Source: Pleurodeles waltl
Lineage: Eukaryota; Chordata; Amphibia; Caudata; Salamandridae
Reading direction: 5' to 3'
DNA length: 64,000 nucleotides
NCBI RefSeq assembly: GCF_031143425.1
Contig: NC_090445.1
Span: 820,482,817 to 820,546,816 of the forward strand
The notes below the pieces were generated by a model, which was given only the letters and a program-made list of their open reading frames with translations, made no database searches and was not told where the DNA came from. The position numbers and the translations under genes were made by a program. Within the stretch, counting starts at the first letter, position 1, and each line of letters begins with the position of its first letter. Positions 49,530 through 59,345 of this stretch are shown here, piece by piece.

Positions 49530-51220
49530 GTCTTAGAATATAAGAACTGGTTTTACTTTTTTTTGGGTGCGAACAGATATTGAAAGACCCGAGAGGGGGG
49601 AATAGGGAATTGACATTACTTAGAAGAGAAACAATGTGGATATTGCGCTTAAGAGCAGTGGAAGATGGGTTGAATTCGGATAGGGAATTGGAATATTTTT
49701 TGGGGACTTAAACACTGATACGTAAATGGGTTATACTTTTAGTGTTAGGAACTTGATTTTGATACAAATTAAGTTGAAAGATATTCTGTTTTGTTATGCC
49801 TTGTTTCATTTAACAAAGAATCTTATCAAAATGATTGTGTTTTGGTTGGTATTTGTGGTACCAATAAAATTATGTGGGGAAATGAACTTACCTGCAAATA
49901 CAATGTATGTTTTCACAATATACTCTTTAATATGGTCAAGGAAGCTCTTGTATATATGACAGTTCTCATGGGAGAAGAATGATACCAACATCAAGACCTC
50001 TGTGGGATTGAAATTGTCCTGTATTTATATTGCTTGTATTTATTTTGTATTATATTTATATTGTGGGATACTGGTAATCCGAGCTGATACTATATAGATT
50101 GGGATGGTTGTATAGTTAGGTGTTATGTCTGTTTAATTCTTTACATGGGCAGTATTGTACACATATATCTTCTTGGGTCTCAATTTATACTTTATTCATT
50201 TTTTCTATTCTATATCGGGTTTTCTCTCTTTGTTAACATTTGTAACTGTCACGTTATAATTATGGTGGTTTGGGGACATTTAGGAGCTACACTGGGGAAA
50301 TGGTTTGCAGTTCCTTTTTTATTTTTAATGAAGGACAATGGTTAACTGGTCCCTCATTTATTTTGATGACGAGAGAAACTTGGTACTCAAATGTGGGGCA
50401 TAGTCCCTCTTCTATTTTGAGTGAAGGAGGTTAGAAATCTTGGTCCTTCATCTATTATGTTGACCAAGTAAGAATTAAATATGCCAGTTACAGGGACGCG
50501 CCGCATATAGCGGGTGCGCGTCTCTCTGCAAAGTCATACGGAGGATTTGTTTACTTCGGCAGCTGCTGGAGGAACAACCGTTTTGTCACAAGGTATTATT
50601 TTTGGGTTTTACGGAGGGGCTACATTACGTAATATTTAAGATGTAGATATGGCATCATTGTTCTTATTTAACAAGACGAGGAAATGGCTCATTATATATT
50701 TATAGGAAGTGGGTAGCGTTTGGAGTTCACTGTATTGGGGAAGCAGTCCTTTGAAACGCATTGACTGTGGGTTCGCAGTCAGATTATGTTTAATGAAGTT
50801 TCTTGTACAGTGTTTCTGGAGGTAAAGTGCTAATGGACACATTAAATTGGGATATCACCTGGTGGTTTGCTAATTATAACGTGACAGTATACAAGGGTTA
50901 CACTATATTCTCATTCTTGCTATTTTACATTTTTCTATTATATTTTATATCCTTATAAATCATTTTGCATGCACACTAGGGTGATTATGGTAGCATGTAT
51001 AGGGATTGTCATTACTGTGGGTATTTGCACTGATTAATAGGATGATTTTCAAAGTTTTGTCTGGGACGTTGGATACTAATTCACTTAACAGGCTTTTGGT
51101 TTCTGGATTCCACTATGCATTGATATATGTCTTGAGTGATTTAAATATGATTTGATTGAAGGTAATTTTGGTTTTTGATGATTCTTGGGATTTAGATATG
51201 CAAATTTAAGAAGCGACTAC
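49530..51220 (+). other. Non-coding 3' tail of the Penelope-like element
   Basis: AT-rich with no convincing coding frames; short frames (60-80 codons) are rich in Ile, Phe and Leu because of composition. Near 50748 there is CCTTTGAAACGCATTG, superficially like the second half of a hammerhead core, but no CTGANGA partner is nearby. Confidence 0.5.
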
Positions 51221-51224
51221 ATTC

Positions 51225-51264
51225 CAGCCCTGAAGAAGTCAAACGACGAAACACGTGTTGGCTG
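51225..51264 (+). ncRNA. Candidate hammerhead ribozyme of the Penelope-like element
   Basis: Core CTGAAGA at 51230-51236 and GAAA at 51248-51251. Stem I pairs CAGCC (51225-51229) with GGCTG (51260-51264). Stem II pairs GTC (51238-51240) with GAC (51245-51247) around AAAC. Stem III is the very short type, with A51251-U51258 and C51252-G51257 closing the loop ACGT. Predicted self-cleavage falls after U51259. Minimal hammerheads are known in Penelope-like elements, where they process the element's RNA. Confidence 0.72.
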
Positions 51265-51828
51265 AGAGGTCGTTGTAAGGATTATTGGATATTAAGGCCG
51301 TAAATAAATTTGGAGGAACACTCAAGATCAGACATAATGGACTTGGAAGTTAACATGGATTACGATTTGACCGTTCAGTGAACTTGAGAGATATTGGGCT
51401 TATATATACTTTTTGTGTTGTTTCAGGGATTGTGCAATTAATTATTAGGGGGAGCATGAATGTATTTGTTTGGAAATTAAAAAACTAGGTAATTTTATAA
51501 TTAATTACAGTTTTTTGGTTCTACTGCTTTTCATTGAGCCGTGTACTATAATTATATTTGCTGAAAAAAATCGTTTGATATATATACTATTTTACCATAA
51601 GGGTGAAATAATGCATTTTTGGAACAATAGTACACTTGTTCAACGGGTGCCTCAGTATTTTCATAAGGATAATTGACTGTTCATTTAGTCAATATTTGGG
51701 GTTTTAGGGTGTATTCCCCATTGTAGTGCACCGTTGCAGATATAGGGGTTAGACTAATTCAGTGTAAGCTAGTTCTCCTTGGTGCGCCATTTATCCCAGT
51801 AAAATACACTCCTTCTGGTAGAGATTAT

Positions 51829-52586
51829 AGGCTATCTTGGAGTGGCTGGAGGGCTGGAGACCCGCAGGGGGAAGGTGGCCGTCTGACCAGTCTTGATGCC
51901 ACAGACGAGGTACTGACCCCCCGGGGCAGAGCAGCCACAGTGCGGACATGCAACAGTCTCCAGAGTCGAGGTAGTGCTGGAGCTCGGAATTGCCGACCCA
52001 ATAAGAGTGCAAAACTTACTGGAACGATGGCACCAAGTGAGCAGGAGATCCTTTTCGATGCTGTTAGCTGAGATATCACATACTAGGATAGTTCCTCTTT
52101 CCCAACCCCCTCTCTGGGGGTGAACGTCACTGGCAGACGAAATTGATTGCTAGCATTAGATTACTCTGATGGTACTTGGTAACATGTAAGACATACTAAA
52201 GAGGTGGAGGGTTGTGGGGGGATTGCTAGTGGTGACCACGATTCCCTACTGATTTAGTCTTAATTTGGGGAAGCAGGCACTCTGCAGTGTTTGGGGGATG
52301 GGCAGTTCAGAGTCTGCTGTGCAGGGAGGCATAGAGGAGGGGTGTGTTCTAGGGATGTTTGTTGTTTTCTTTTTTAATATTATCTTAGTTGTAAAACCAT
52401 GAAGGCCAGGTGCATTTTGCACACTGTGAATTTCTCTGTGCATAACCCATATCTCCTTACACGTCTCTCTGGCCTAGCAATCCACTCCATTGGATTACCA
52501 GGCCCCCATATTCCCACCTACCCCTGACCTACTGTTCAGAGACATCAATACTCGAATTGCTATCCTGGAAGGTGTATGGCCTGGGG
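51829..52586 (+). pseudogene. L1 ORF1 end and inter-ORF region after the Penelope-like insert
   Basis: Resumes with the target duplication AGGCTATCT (51829-51837) and LEWLEGWRPAGGR, which continues the ORF1 C-terminal domain (EAWDWL-type ending). From about 51900 no coding text is recognised. The stretch ends at GGGG (52583-52586), the Gypsy target site, shortly before ORF2. Confidence 0.55.
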
Positions 52587-52803
52587 TGTTAAAAAGATGA
52601 AGGAAAATCCAAATAAGTGTTGTAGGTCCTTTATTGAAGCATCTCGTTCACAGCACGACAAACAACTGCCCTCCTCTCAGCTCTGCTCAAATCTCTCCCC
52701 ACACTCCACATTCTATATGATGTAATGCATGACATCAGCCAAGAGCAGAGCAAAGAGAACATTCCACTCATGTTCTGAATAACCACAGGCCATATACCAC
52801 ACA
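52587..52803 (-). repeat. Gypsy 3' LTR
   Basis: Same 217 bp as the 5' LTR. On the minus strand it is preceded by the purine tract and followed by the GGGG target duplication. The RNA 3' end signal should lie within it; the minus strand reads CAATAAAGGACC (about 52624-52635), an AATAAA polyadenylation signal. Confidence 0.93.
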
Positions 52804-52815
52804 CCTCCCTCTTTA
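52804..52815 (-). promoter_or_regulatory. Gypsy polypurine tract
   Basis: Directly upstream of the 3' LTR the minus strand reads AAAGAGGGAGG, which survives RNase H and primes plus-strand synthesis in LTR retrotransposons. Confidence 0.75.
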
Positions 52816-52980
52816 CAAAGAAGCCCCAAGGAAACTATATACAAGGATTTCAGAAGAAATAAAATTAAAAAAAAATACAAATATATTACTTCAAAAAACA
52901 GTGACTAAGCGAACATCATTTACATCTTCCTATAGATTTAACAACTCTATTAAGGTTCCAGACTCTACCATCCTTAATCT

Positions 52981-55947
52981 TTACTGCATTCCTAAAAAGC
53001 TTAACAACTTCAAAGGTTCCCAGAAATTTACTTTTTCTTTACACAAAGTCGGATTCTTAACCAAAATTTGATCACCGATCTTTACATCATAATCATGCGT
53101 GCCTTTCTTGTTGTCATAGTACATCTTCCTCTTCTGTAAACTTATTCTCTCATACTCATTACCCACATTCACAATGTCTTGTTCAATATTGTTTTTCCTC
53201 CAACATACCCATGCAGGTGCAAGTGAAGTGTTAGCCTTCCGACCTCTGAAAAGATCAAAAAGAACCTTACCCGTTGTGGAATGTGGAGTCACCCTGTAAG
53301 CATGAAGAAATCTTTTCAAACCATCTCTCCAGTCTCTATTTGACGCCCTTTCCAGTTGTATACATTCTTTCACACACCTGTTGAATCTTTCTACTGTCCC
53401 ATTCCCTTCAGGGTGATAAGGAGAACACCTCTTGTGCCTTATACCAATTTTTCCAAGGAATTCCCTAATTTCTCTCGAAATAAACTGTGGACCATTATCT
53501 GTAACAATCGTATTGGGAAAACCTTCATGCCCAAAAATGTCTTTGAAAAACTCAATTATTTTTTTAGTCTCCATGGTGCCACAAATACCAATTTCTGCCC
53601 ATCTGGAAAACTGATCAATCAATACTATCAAATAGTTGGCACCACCCCTACCATGCACAGGTCCCACAATGTCAACAGCCACCACTTCCCATGGTTTTTG
53701 TGGCATTTCTCTCGTACACATTGGAGGAACTCTCGTCTTGTACACCTTATCGCTGTTGCAACAATCAACACATTCCCTCACTACTCTCTCCACCATCAAA
53801 TCCATGCCCGGCCACCAATAATCCAGACGAATTCTAGCCTTTGTCCTGCTCATACCTTGGTGACCATCATGTCCAAGGCTAATAATTTTATCTCTCAAAA
53901 CTACAGGAACTACCAGTCTCAAACCCCGTAACAGAAAACCATCTTCAACCGATAATTCATCTTTCACTTTCCAATAGCCACACAAATCCTTGTCCCGCTT
54001 AGCATTATGGCTCCATCCACATCTGATCTTCTCATACACCTGCTGTAAAACTTTGTCCTCTGCCACAGCCTTCTTCCATTCATCTTGTTCTACTATCCCA
54101 CCAGTTACACTGCACACGGTAGCATCCTTCAAACCATTCATAATAGTTGACTCCTCAACTTCTGAGCTTAATCTGGAAAGACAATCAACAACTCTATTAT
54201 AGGAACCTGGAACATAATGTACAGTATGGTCATAATCCTGTAAACTAATTACCCACTTACTCACTCTTCCAGAAATTGAGTCTAGTCCTTTTTTCATAAA
54301 TACTTCCACCAACGGTTTGTGATCTGTAAAAACCTCAAATTTCCTACCCCACACAAAGTTTCTGAGTTTATTTACTGCCCAATGTACACTTAAAGCTTCT
54401 TTTTCAATAGTGGAGTAATTGAATTCTGGCCCACGTAACATTCTAGAACAAAACACTATTGGCTTACGATCTAAATTATCCATCTCTTGCAATAATACAG
54501 CTCCCAAACCCTTCTCGCTCGCATCTGTCATAATCACGCATTTCTTCCTAGGATCAAAAGACTCCAAACACCCAATGGAAGATAATTCATCTTTGTTATT
54601 CTCAAACTCTTTCAAACATGCCTCATCCCATATGAACTCAGCATTTTTTCTTAAAAGCTGACGCATGCATACTGTTTTAGAAGCTGGATCAGGTAAAAAA
54701 TTTGCATGAAATTCAACCATTCCTAGGAAAGACAACAACTCATCTTTTTTGTCTGGAGCACGTAGATGCAAAATGTTTTGTACTAACTCCTTCTTTGGAT
54801 GTAACCCTCCTGCAGTGATTTTATGACCTAGATACTCAACTTCGGTCTTCCTAAAATGACATTTTTTCAGTTTAAGAGTCAAACCATGGTCTCTGAGAAT
54901 AGTTAGAACTCTTCTGACCCTCGAGTCATGCTCCATCATGGTGCTTCCATGTATTAAAATATCATCCTGGAAACACTTGACCCCAGACATAGAACAAAAC
55001 AATTTGTACATAAGCCTTTGAAACACTGCAGCTGTAGAAACTAACCCAAAAGGCATCCTAAGGAATCTGTAAGTACCAAATGGAGTAATGAAGGTGGTAT
55101 AATCACGTGGATCTGGATGTAGTTCAATCTGGTGATATGCTGAGGTCAAATCAAATTTTGTGTAGTACTTGGAACCTGATAACATAGGAACCATTTCAGT
55201 GATGTTATGTAAAGGAAACTGGTCACTAACAACACATTTATTGAGGTTCCTCAAGTCCACACACAACCTCAATTCTCCAGATTGTTTTCTTGCTACTACA
55301 ATAGGTGAAATCCATTCCGATGACTCCACCGACTTGATGATGTCTTCATCACACAGTCTTTTAATCTCTCTCTCCACATCTTCTTTCAGAGAGATAGGAA
55401 TTAGACGTACTTTAGCTGTAACAGGTATAGATCCCTTCCTTAATCTTATCTGATGAGCGTATTTCTTAAAACAGCCTAGTTTCGTACTGAAGACTTCTTT
55501 AAACTCATCAACATATTCAGGTAAAACCTCCTGTCTCGTCGTGTCTATCTCACATATCTGATCTAAAGTCTTAGCATAGTCTTCTTTGATCATAACAGGA
55601 GAGGGAGAGTTAGGATCAAGAATGACCCTCAAACCTTCCTGATGAGGCCAACTTAAAACACTATCTCCTTTAACAGGAACGTAAACTTTTCCATAAATAG
55701 TGTTGGATTTGTACGTAATCTCTGCTTCAAAATATCCCCTGAGATCAATGACTTGACCTCCATATCCACCAGGAACAAGATCAGGATCTTTCAGCTTTAT
55801 TTTATGACTTAAGTTTTGATCAAAGAGTTCGTTTGAAATTAATGTCAACCACGCTCCAGAGTCAAATAACATCTCACTCGATACTCCAAGGATAGTTACA
55901 GTATCTTTAGGATGTTTCTTTTTCCCTGTAGACAACCAAACTGACAA
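52981..55947 (-). CDS. pol: Gypsy pol polyprotein (protease, RT, RNase H, integrase)
   Basis: 988 codons without a stop. Protease active site LFDSGA at residues 27-32. RT includes RLCVDLRNLN (about 227), FDLTSAYHQIELHP (265-278) and the catalytic box FQDD at 326-329 (Phe in place of the usual Tyr). RNase H has MTDAS (D475) and FTDHKP (about 540). Integrase has the HX2H...CX2C zinc site (H693, H696, C726, C729) and a DD35E triad D759, D817, E853. These enzymes process Gag-Pol, copy the RNA and insert the cDNA. No ATG begins the frame: it opens within the gag end, so expression probably uses a -1 shift at the A6 run (about 55984-55989). Near 53032-53036 an A5 run appears to have lost a base, changing the last residues and ending the frame early; the other frame stays open to 52916 with a typical integrase-tail wording. 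Confidence 0.93.
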   Translation of the reverse strand: MSVWLSTGKKKHPKDTVTILGVSSEMLFDSGAWLTLISNELFDQNLSHKIKLKDPDLVPGGYGGQVIDLRGYFEAEITYKSNTIYGKVYVPVKGDSVLSWPHQEGLRVILDPNSPSPVMIKEDYAKTLDQICEIDTTRQEVLPEYVDEFKEVFSTKLGCFKKYAHQIRLRKGSIPVTAKVRLIPISLKEDVEREIKRLCDEDIIKSVESSEWISPIVVARKQSGELRLCVDLRNLNKCVVSDQFPLHNITEMVPMLSGSKYYTKFDLTSAYHQIELHPDPRDYTTFITPFGTYRFLRMPFGLVSTAAVFQRLMYKLFCSMSGVKCFQDDILIHGSTMMEHDSRVRRVLTILRDHGLTLKLKKCHFRKTEVEYLGHKITAGGLHPKKELVQNILHLRAPDKKDELLSFLGMVEFHANFLPDPASKTVCMRQLLRKNAEFIWDEACLKEFENNKDELSSIGCLESFDPRKKCVIMTDASEKGLGAVLLQEMDNLDRKPIVFCSRMLRGPEFNYSTIEKEALSVHWAVNKLRNFVWGRKFEVFTDHKPLVEVFMKKGLDSISGRVSKWVISLQDYDHTVHYVPGSYNRVVDCLSRLSSEVEESTIMNGLKDATVCSVTGGIVEQDEWKKAVAEDKVLQQVYEKIRCGWSHNAKRDKDLCGYWKVKDELSVEDGFLLRGLRLVVPVVLRDKIISLGHDGHQGMSRTKARIRLDYWWPGMDLMVERVVRECVDCCNSDKVYKTRVPPMCTREMPQKPWEVVAVDIVGPVHGRGGANYLIVLIDQFSRWAEIGICGTMETKKIIEFFKDIFGHEGFPNTIVTDNGPQFISREIREFLGKIGIRHKRCSPYHPEGNGTVERFNRCVKECIQLERASNRDWRDGLKRFLHAYRVTPHSTTGKVLFDLFRGRKANTSLAPAWVCWRKNNIEQDIVNVGNEYERISLQKRKMYYDNKKGTHDYDVKIGDQILVKNPTLCKEKVNFWEPLKLLSFLGMQ

Positions 55948-55967
55948 AATGCAATCTTCAATTATTT

Positions 55968-56778
55968 TTACTGGTGTTTGATTTTTTGAAACTTACAACA
56001 TTTAGCGAAATGTCCTTTCTTATTGCACAACCTACAAGTAGAATTCACAGCAGGACATTTTTTGTAGGTTGCAAAATGTCCTAAGTTCCCACAACGGAAA
56101 CACCTAGCACTTTTATAACGGTTCTCTGCACTTTTGTCAAACTTGTCTTCTTCACGCTCAGGTTTATTGTATTTGGGAGCATGAGATTCTCTTTTTGTGA
56201 CAATTTTGTTCACCTCAATTTTCTTTTGTTTTTCTAGCTCCTCCACACAAGCCATGGTATGTTCTACACTTTTGGTTAGAATGATTACTTCTTGCAATGT
56301 AGGATCATCTTTACTCCACAATTCTTGCCTGATCTTGTCACTTGCACACCTCAACATGAACTGATCTCGAATTCTTTCCTCAATTGTAATACCAAATTTG
56401 CATGTGGAGGCAAGTTTCCTACGAGCAGTGATGTACTCTTCTATGTTTTCTCCTGCTCTCTGCTCCCTCATCCCAAAATGATAACGTTCCAAGATCGTAC
56501 TGACTTTAGGTAAGTAGTGTAGATCGAGTTTCTTCAGACAGAGTTCAAATTCATTGTGATCCGTAGCTTCTTCACCTGGATCAGGAAGACTTTCAAATAT
56601 TTCATGACCCTCACAACCAAGACCGTGCATAAGCAGTGCTGTTTTCCTTTCATTTGTTAAGTTCGTTCCACAAACTCTGGCGTAATGTAGAAATGTTTTC
56701 TTCCACTTGGACCATTTTATCAACGTTTCACCAGGCGTAGTTAAAAAAAAAAAAAGGAGGTGGCGTAACACTCTGCAT
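55968..56778 (-). CDS. gag: Gypsy gag (capsid and nucleocapsid)
   Basis: The 267-codon open frame (56771-55968) has a capsid-type region (WSKWKKTFLHYARVCG..., later KVSTILERYHF and EYITARRKLASTC) and ends with two zinc knuckles: CFRCGNLGHFATYKKC (CX2CX4HX6C, slightly long) and CRLCNKKGHFAKCC (CX2CX4HX4C). Gag packages the element RNA into particles. The likeliest start is the ATG at 56778 in a neighbouring frame (MQSVTPPP), separated from the long frame by a run of 13 A (plus strand 56743-56755). That implies a one-base length change in the run, either a mutation or a sequencing artefact; otherwise the frame would start at the less plausible ATG at 56771. It ends just before pol, which lies in the -1 frame. 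Confidence 0.85.
55980..55995 (-). promoter_or_regulatory. Probable -1 ribosomal frameshift site between gag and pol
   Basis: The gag and pol frames overlap here and are offset by -1. The overlap contains CAAAAAATC on the minus strand, a slippery A6 run, though not a perfect XXXYYYZ heptamer in the gag frame. Frameshifting is the usual route to Gag-Pol in this group. Confidence 0.5.
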
Positions 56779-57691
56779 AATGTAGATCACAAATTTGTTT
56801 TTTTTTAATAAATACAAGTACAAATAGACTAATAGTTCTGTTACAACATATATAAAAGAAAACAAACAGTAGGTAAAGTAAACTAAGAAAACTTGTAGAC
56901 CAATCAGTGTCGTTTTAGACAATGTGTCTAAAAGATATACTTCTGTAGAAAATAGACCTTGTTTTGTTTATTATTCTTCCTTTGAACTTGAAAACTACAG
57001 GATAGTAGAATTATCAATGGAGCAGAGAAAATGTCCTGGTAAGTATTGTTTATTCACCAGTAAGTACAGTAAATATGATGTGGCTGTGAAGCATATAAAA
57101 AAAAATACTCCGCTGTGAATCATAATAATGCTGAGTGCGCGTTGGAAACAGCTGAGGCGCAAAGAAAACGGTAAGACAACAGCCGCCGATTGCAAATTGT
57201 TTGCGCTGGGAAAACATGCGCTCACACGAAGCGTTGCTTCAAATCAACCCTGGCGCTCCCCTGAGCACGAGTGGAAGTTATTCACGCGTTTTGAAAGCGC
57301 TAATTTTTAATTCACACACACCCTCCTGAGCGCGAGTGCAGTATGTTCACGCGCTCAGATAGAGCATTGAGTTCCGAGCTGTCCGCGCTTTCCTGCTCGC
57401 GCTGGAGAAGAATGAACACGCGCTCTCCTTAGCGCAATGAAAGAGTATCCAGCGCGAGGCAGAGAATTGAAGAGACGGTTGGCCAGAGAGCTGGGCCTTT
57501 GAATTTATAGATAATGAAGAGAATTTTTTTTAAAAATTACCTTAACAAGTATAATGTCCAAAGAACAGCAGATGGATCCGACCAAAAGAGTTCAAATGGT
57601 ATCAAACCAGTAAAGTACAACTTCTTGAGTATAAAGAATGATCGAACGAAGTAGCCTCAAAATGGTGTTAAGATGCTCCAAAGCATAAGCC
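56779..57691 (-). other. Gypsy leader with GCGC-rich repeated motif
   Basis: About 0.9 kb between primer site and gag, long for this group. It contains an imperfect motif of about 32 bp at 57257-57289, 57322-57353 and 57391-57422, each with a GAGCRCGAGTG or similar half and a TTCACGCG/AACACGCG half, spaced about 65 bp, amid many further GCGC words. The role is unknown; packaging or dimerisation is a guess. Confidence 0.55.
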
Positions 57692-57703
57692 TCCTCGTCG
57701 CCA
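57692..57703 (-). promoter_or_regulatory. Gypsy primer binding site for tRNA-Ser(GCT)
   Basis: The plus strand reads TCCTCGTCGCCA, equal to the 3' end of vertebrate tRNA-Ser(GCT) with its CCA. The minus strand therefore offers TGGCGACGAGGA one base from the LTR edge. This is where the tRNA primes minus-strand DNA synthesis. Confidence 0.85.
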
Positions 57704-57704
57704 T

Positions 57705-57921
57705 TGTTAAAAAGATGAAGGAAAATCCAAATAAGTGTTGTAGGTCCTTTATTGGAACATCTCATCCACAGCACGACAAACAACTGCCCTCCTCTCAGCT
57801 CTGCTCAAAAATCTCCCCACACTCCACATTCTATATGATGTAATGCATGACATCAGCCAAGAGCAGAGCAAAGAGAACATTCCACTCTTGTTCTGAACAA
57901 CCACAGGCCATATACCACACA
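57705..57921 (-). repeat. Gypsy 5' LTR
   Basis: The 217-bp repeat at the upstream end of the minus-strand element. It starts TGTGTGGTATATGGCC and ends in ...TTAACA on that strand. It should hold the promoter; no clear TATA box was picked out. It differs from the 3' LTR at about eight positions. Confidence 0.93.
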
Positions 57922-59345
57922 GGGGACAAAATCAAACAAATGCTCACCGTTCAATATAGTAAGTGCTAGTTGCCTGATGTGGTCCTCCTCCATAAGATCA
58001 TTTGTTTGGGAATGACCTGTTGAACCCTAGAGCACTGGGGTTATATATTGGTTGCTCATTCAGTATGCACTTTGGGTTCCAGGGGTGTGGACCTCTTGGT
58101 ACAGAGGTCACTCCCACTTATAGCCCAACAGACCTGCTCTGATGCCCATGGTATATACGTGGCACTATCTGGGAGCTGGGAGGGGACCGCTCTCAGCATA
58201 TGCTCGATTTATGTCCTACCTGCCTGCATGACTTCACACACCCAGACCTGGGCACCATCTCCAAATGCTGGAGGGTAAATTACTGACGGGGGAGGAAGGA
58301 ATAGGGGGGGGAATTTTAACATGACTATATGTGACTGACACGACAGATGGCCCCACAGGGCAGTGGACCCTCCCCGTAGCCCTCTAGCAGAGTTTCTAAC
58401 CAACCTCAGCCTGACTGACTTATGGGGAACCGTCAACCCGAAAGCCCAACAGTATAGGTTCCACTTGGGAGCGCATGGCAGCCTCTTGCATATTGATAAT
58501 TTTTCACACCCTTACACATCAAATACAATATTTTCCGGGAGCCTGCTCATTATCACTTGGGGTATCGGATCACTCCCACTGTGGGTGGAATTTGTGCTGT
58601 GCAGAGGACTGATTCCTCGTACCATAACACTGGACTCCTGGTATTTTAAAGTTCCCCACGTCTGGGAGGGTCTTTTAATAGCAACAAAATGTTATTTTTC
58701 GGAGAATGAACTTTCGCTAATGGTGGGCTATAAATGGGACAAATGAGCCAAACTCAAACCATTAAAAATCGAAATTTAGGAACTAGAGAGCAGTTTAATT
58801 GACTGATCGATTGCAGACACTAACCATGCCCTGCAAGTTAAGCACCAGGATTACAGAGGCGCGACCACAGACAAAGCTATAGCGAGCCACAGGGCTACAC
58901 AACGCACGCTATATGAGGTGGGCAATAAGGTGGGCAAGCTCCTGGCATGGCTGGGGGGCAAGCGAGACCAGGTAGCTGATGAATATTGGAAATCAAAGCT
59001 GAGGATGGGACCACCATCAAAGGCAGGCAGGAAATTGAGGATTCCATCAGTAACTATTATACTCGCCTCTGCTAGCCAAACTGATTCTGCCCGGGTGCAC
59101 GAATTGAGTGAACTCCGGGCCAACATTCGTCTCCCTAGTCTCTTGTCCACCGACAGTGCATTAGTAGACAAGGAAGTAACAGAGTAGGAAATTGTTAAGG
59201 CAATTCATGACCTACACTCTTATCCTGGCGGTTTACCAATTTAATTATACAAATGGACTGCTTCCAAAATCTCTCTTTACGTACTTTGTATCTATAAGGA
59301 TAAATGCCAGCTAGGCATTCTTCCCAGTGACCAAAGGCTGAACTT
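57922..59345 (+). pseudogene. L1 ORF2 endonuclease and start of RT, 3'-truncated
   Basis: After the Gypsy element the L1 resumes with KIKQMLTVQYSKC and LPDVVLLHK (APE endonuclease start, pattern ADVxxLQET), then SVCTLGSRGVDLLVQRSLP (58060-58120), IYVALSGSW...LSICSIYVLPA (about 58150-58225) and LSLTDLWGTVNPKAQQYRFH...SLLHIDNF (58405-58500; in active enzymes the last block reads RIDYFL). A linker follows (58850-59190) and the first RT words EIVKAIHDLHS and DKCQLGILPSDQRL (59190-59345). The endonuclease would nick target DNA. Stops and frameshifts, and a break at 59345 just inside the RT, make it non-functional. Confidence 0.72.

Larger units (their letters stand above)
48380..51828 (+). mobile_element. 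Penelope-like retroelement, 5'-truncated, inserted in L1 ORF1
   Basis: AGGCTATCT flanks the unit (48371-48379 and 51829-51837). It starts inside the reverse transcriptase, carries the GIY-YIG endonuclease, then about 2.3 kb of AT-rich non-coding tail with a hammerhead-type core (51225-51264). A 5' truncation and a short target duplication are usual for Penelope-like elements, which combine a telomerase-like RT with a GIY-YIG nuclease. Why the tail is so long is unclear; it may hold a second, unrecognised insert. Confidence 0.75.
52587..57921 (-). mobile_element. Ty3/Gypsy LTR retrotransposon, nearly intact (5.3 kb)
   Basis: Two 217-bp direct repeats (52587-52803 and 57705-57921) begin TGTTAAAAAG and end CCACACA on the plus strand, flanked by GGGG on both outer sides (52583-52586, 57922-57925), a 4-bp target duplication. 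On the minus strand the order is LTR, tRNA-Ser primer site, long leader, gag, pol (protease-RT-RNase H-integrase), purine tract, LTR. The LTRs differ at 8 of 217 positions by eye (about 96% identical), so the copy is moderately young. Domain order with integrase after RNase H defines Ty3/Gypsy; the serine primer suggests the Mag branch. No envelope gene is present. Confidence 0.95.
46440..59345 (+). mobile_element. L1 retrotransposon, 5' UTR to start of RT, interrupted twice
   Basis: ORF1 pieces (47542-48379 and 51829 to about 51900), the ORF2 endonuclease (58040-59190) and the first words of the reverse transcriptase (to about 59345) lie in order on one strand once two inserts are discounted: a Penelope-like element at 48380-51828 (9-bp target duplication) and a Gypsy element at 52587-57921 (4-bp). 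A G/C-richer segment at 46440-47541 is the likely 5' UTR. The right end breaks off at the minisatellite (59346), so most of ORF2 is missing. Confidence 0.7.

Noticed and set aside
50740..50790. Second ribozyme-like core in the Penelope-like tail
   Set aside because: GAAAC is present but no CTGANGA partner or stems could be found.
53356..53931. 191-codon plus-strand frame inside Gypsy pol
   Set aside because: Antisense shadow of the integrase region of pol.
57692..57703. Possible tRNA-Ser gene fragment
   Set aside because: Only the 3' end sequence is present and it touches the LTR; it is a primer binding site, not a gene.
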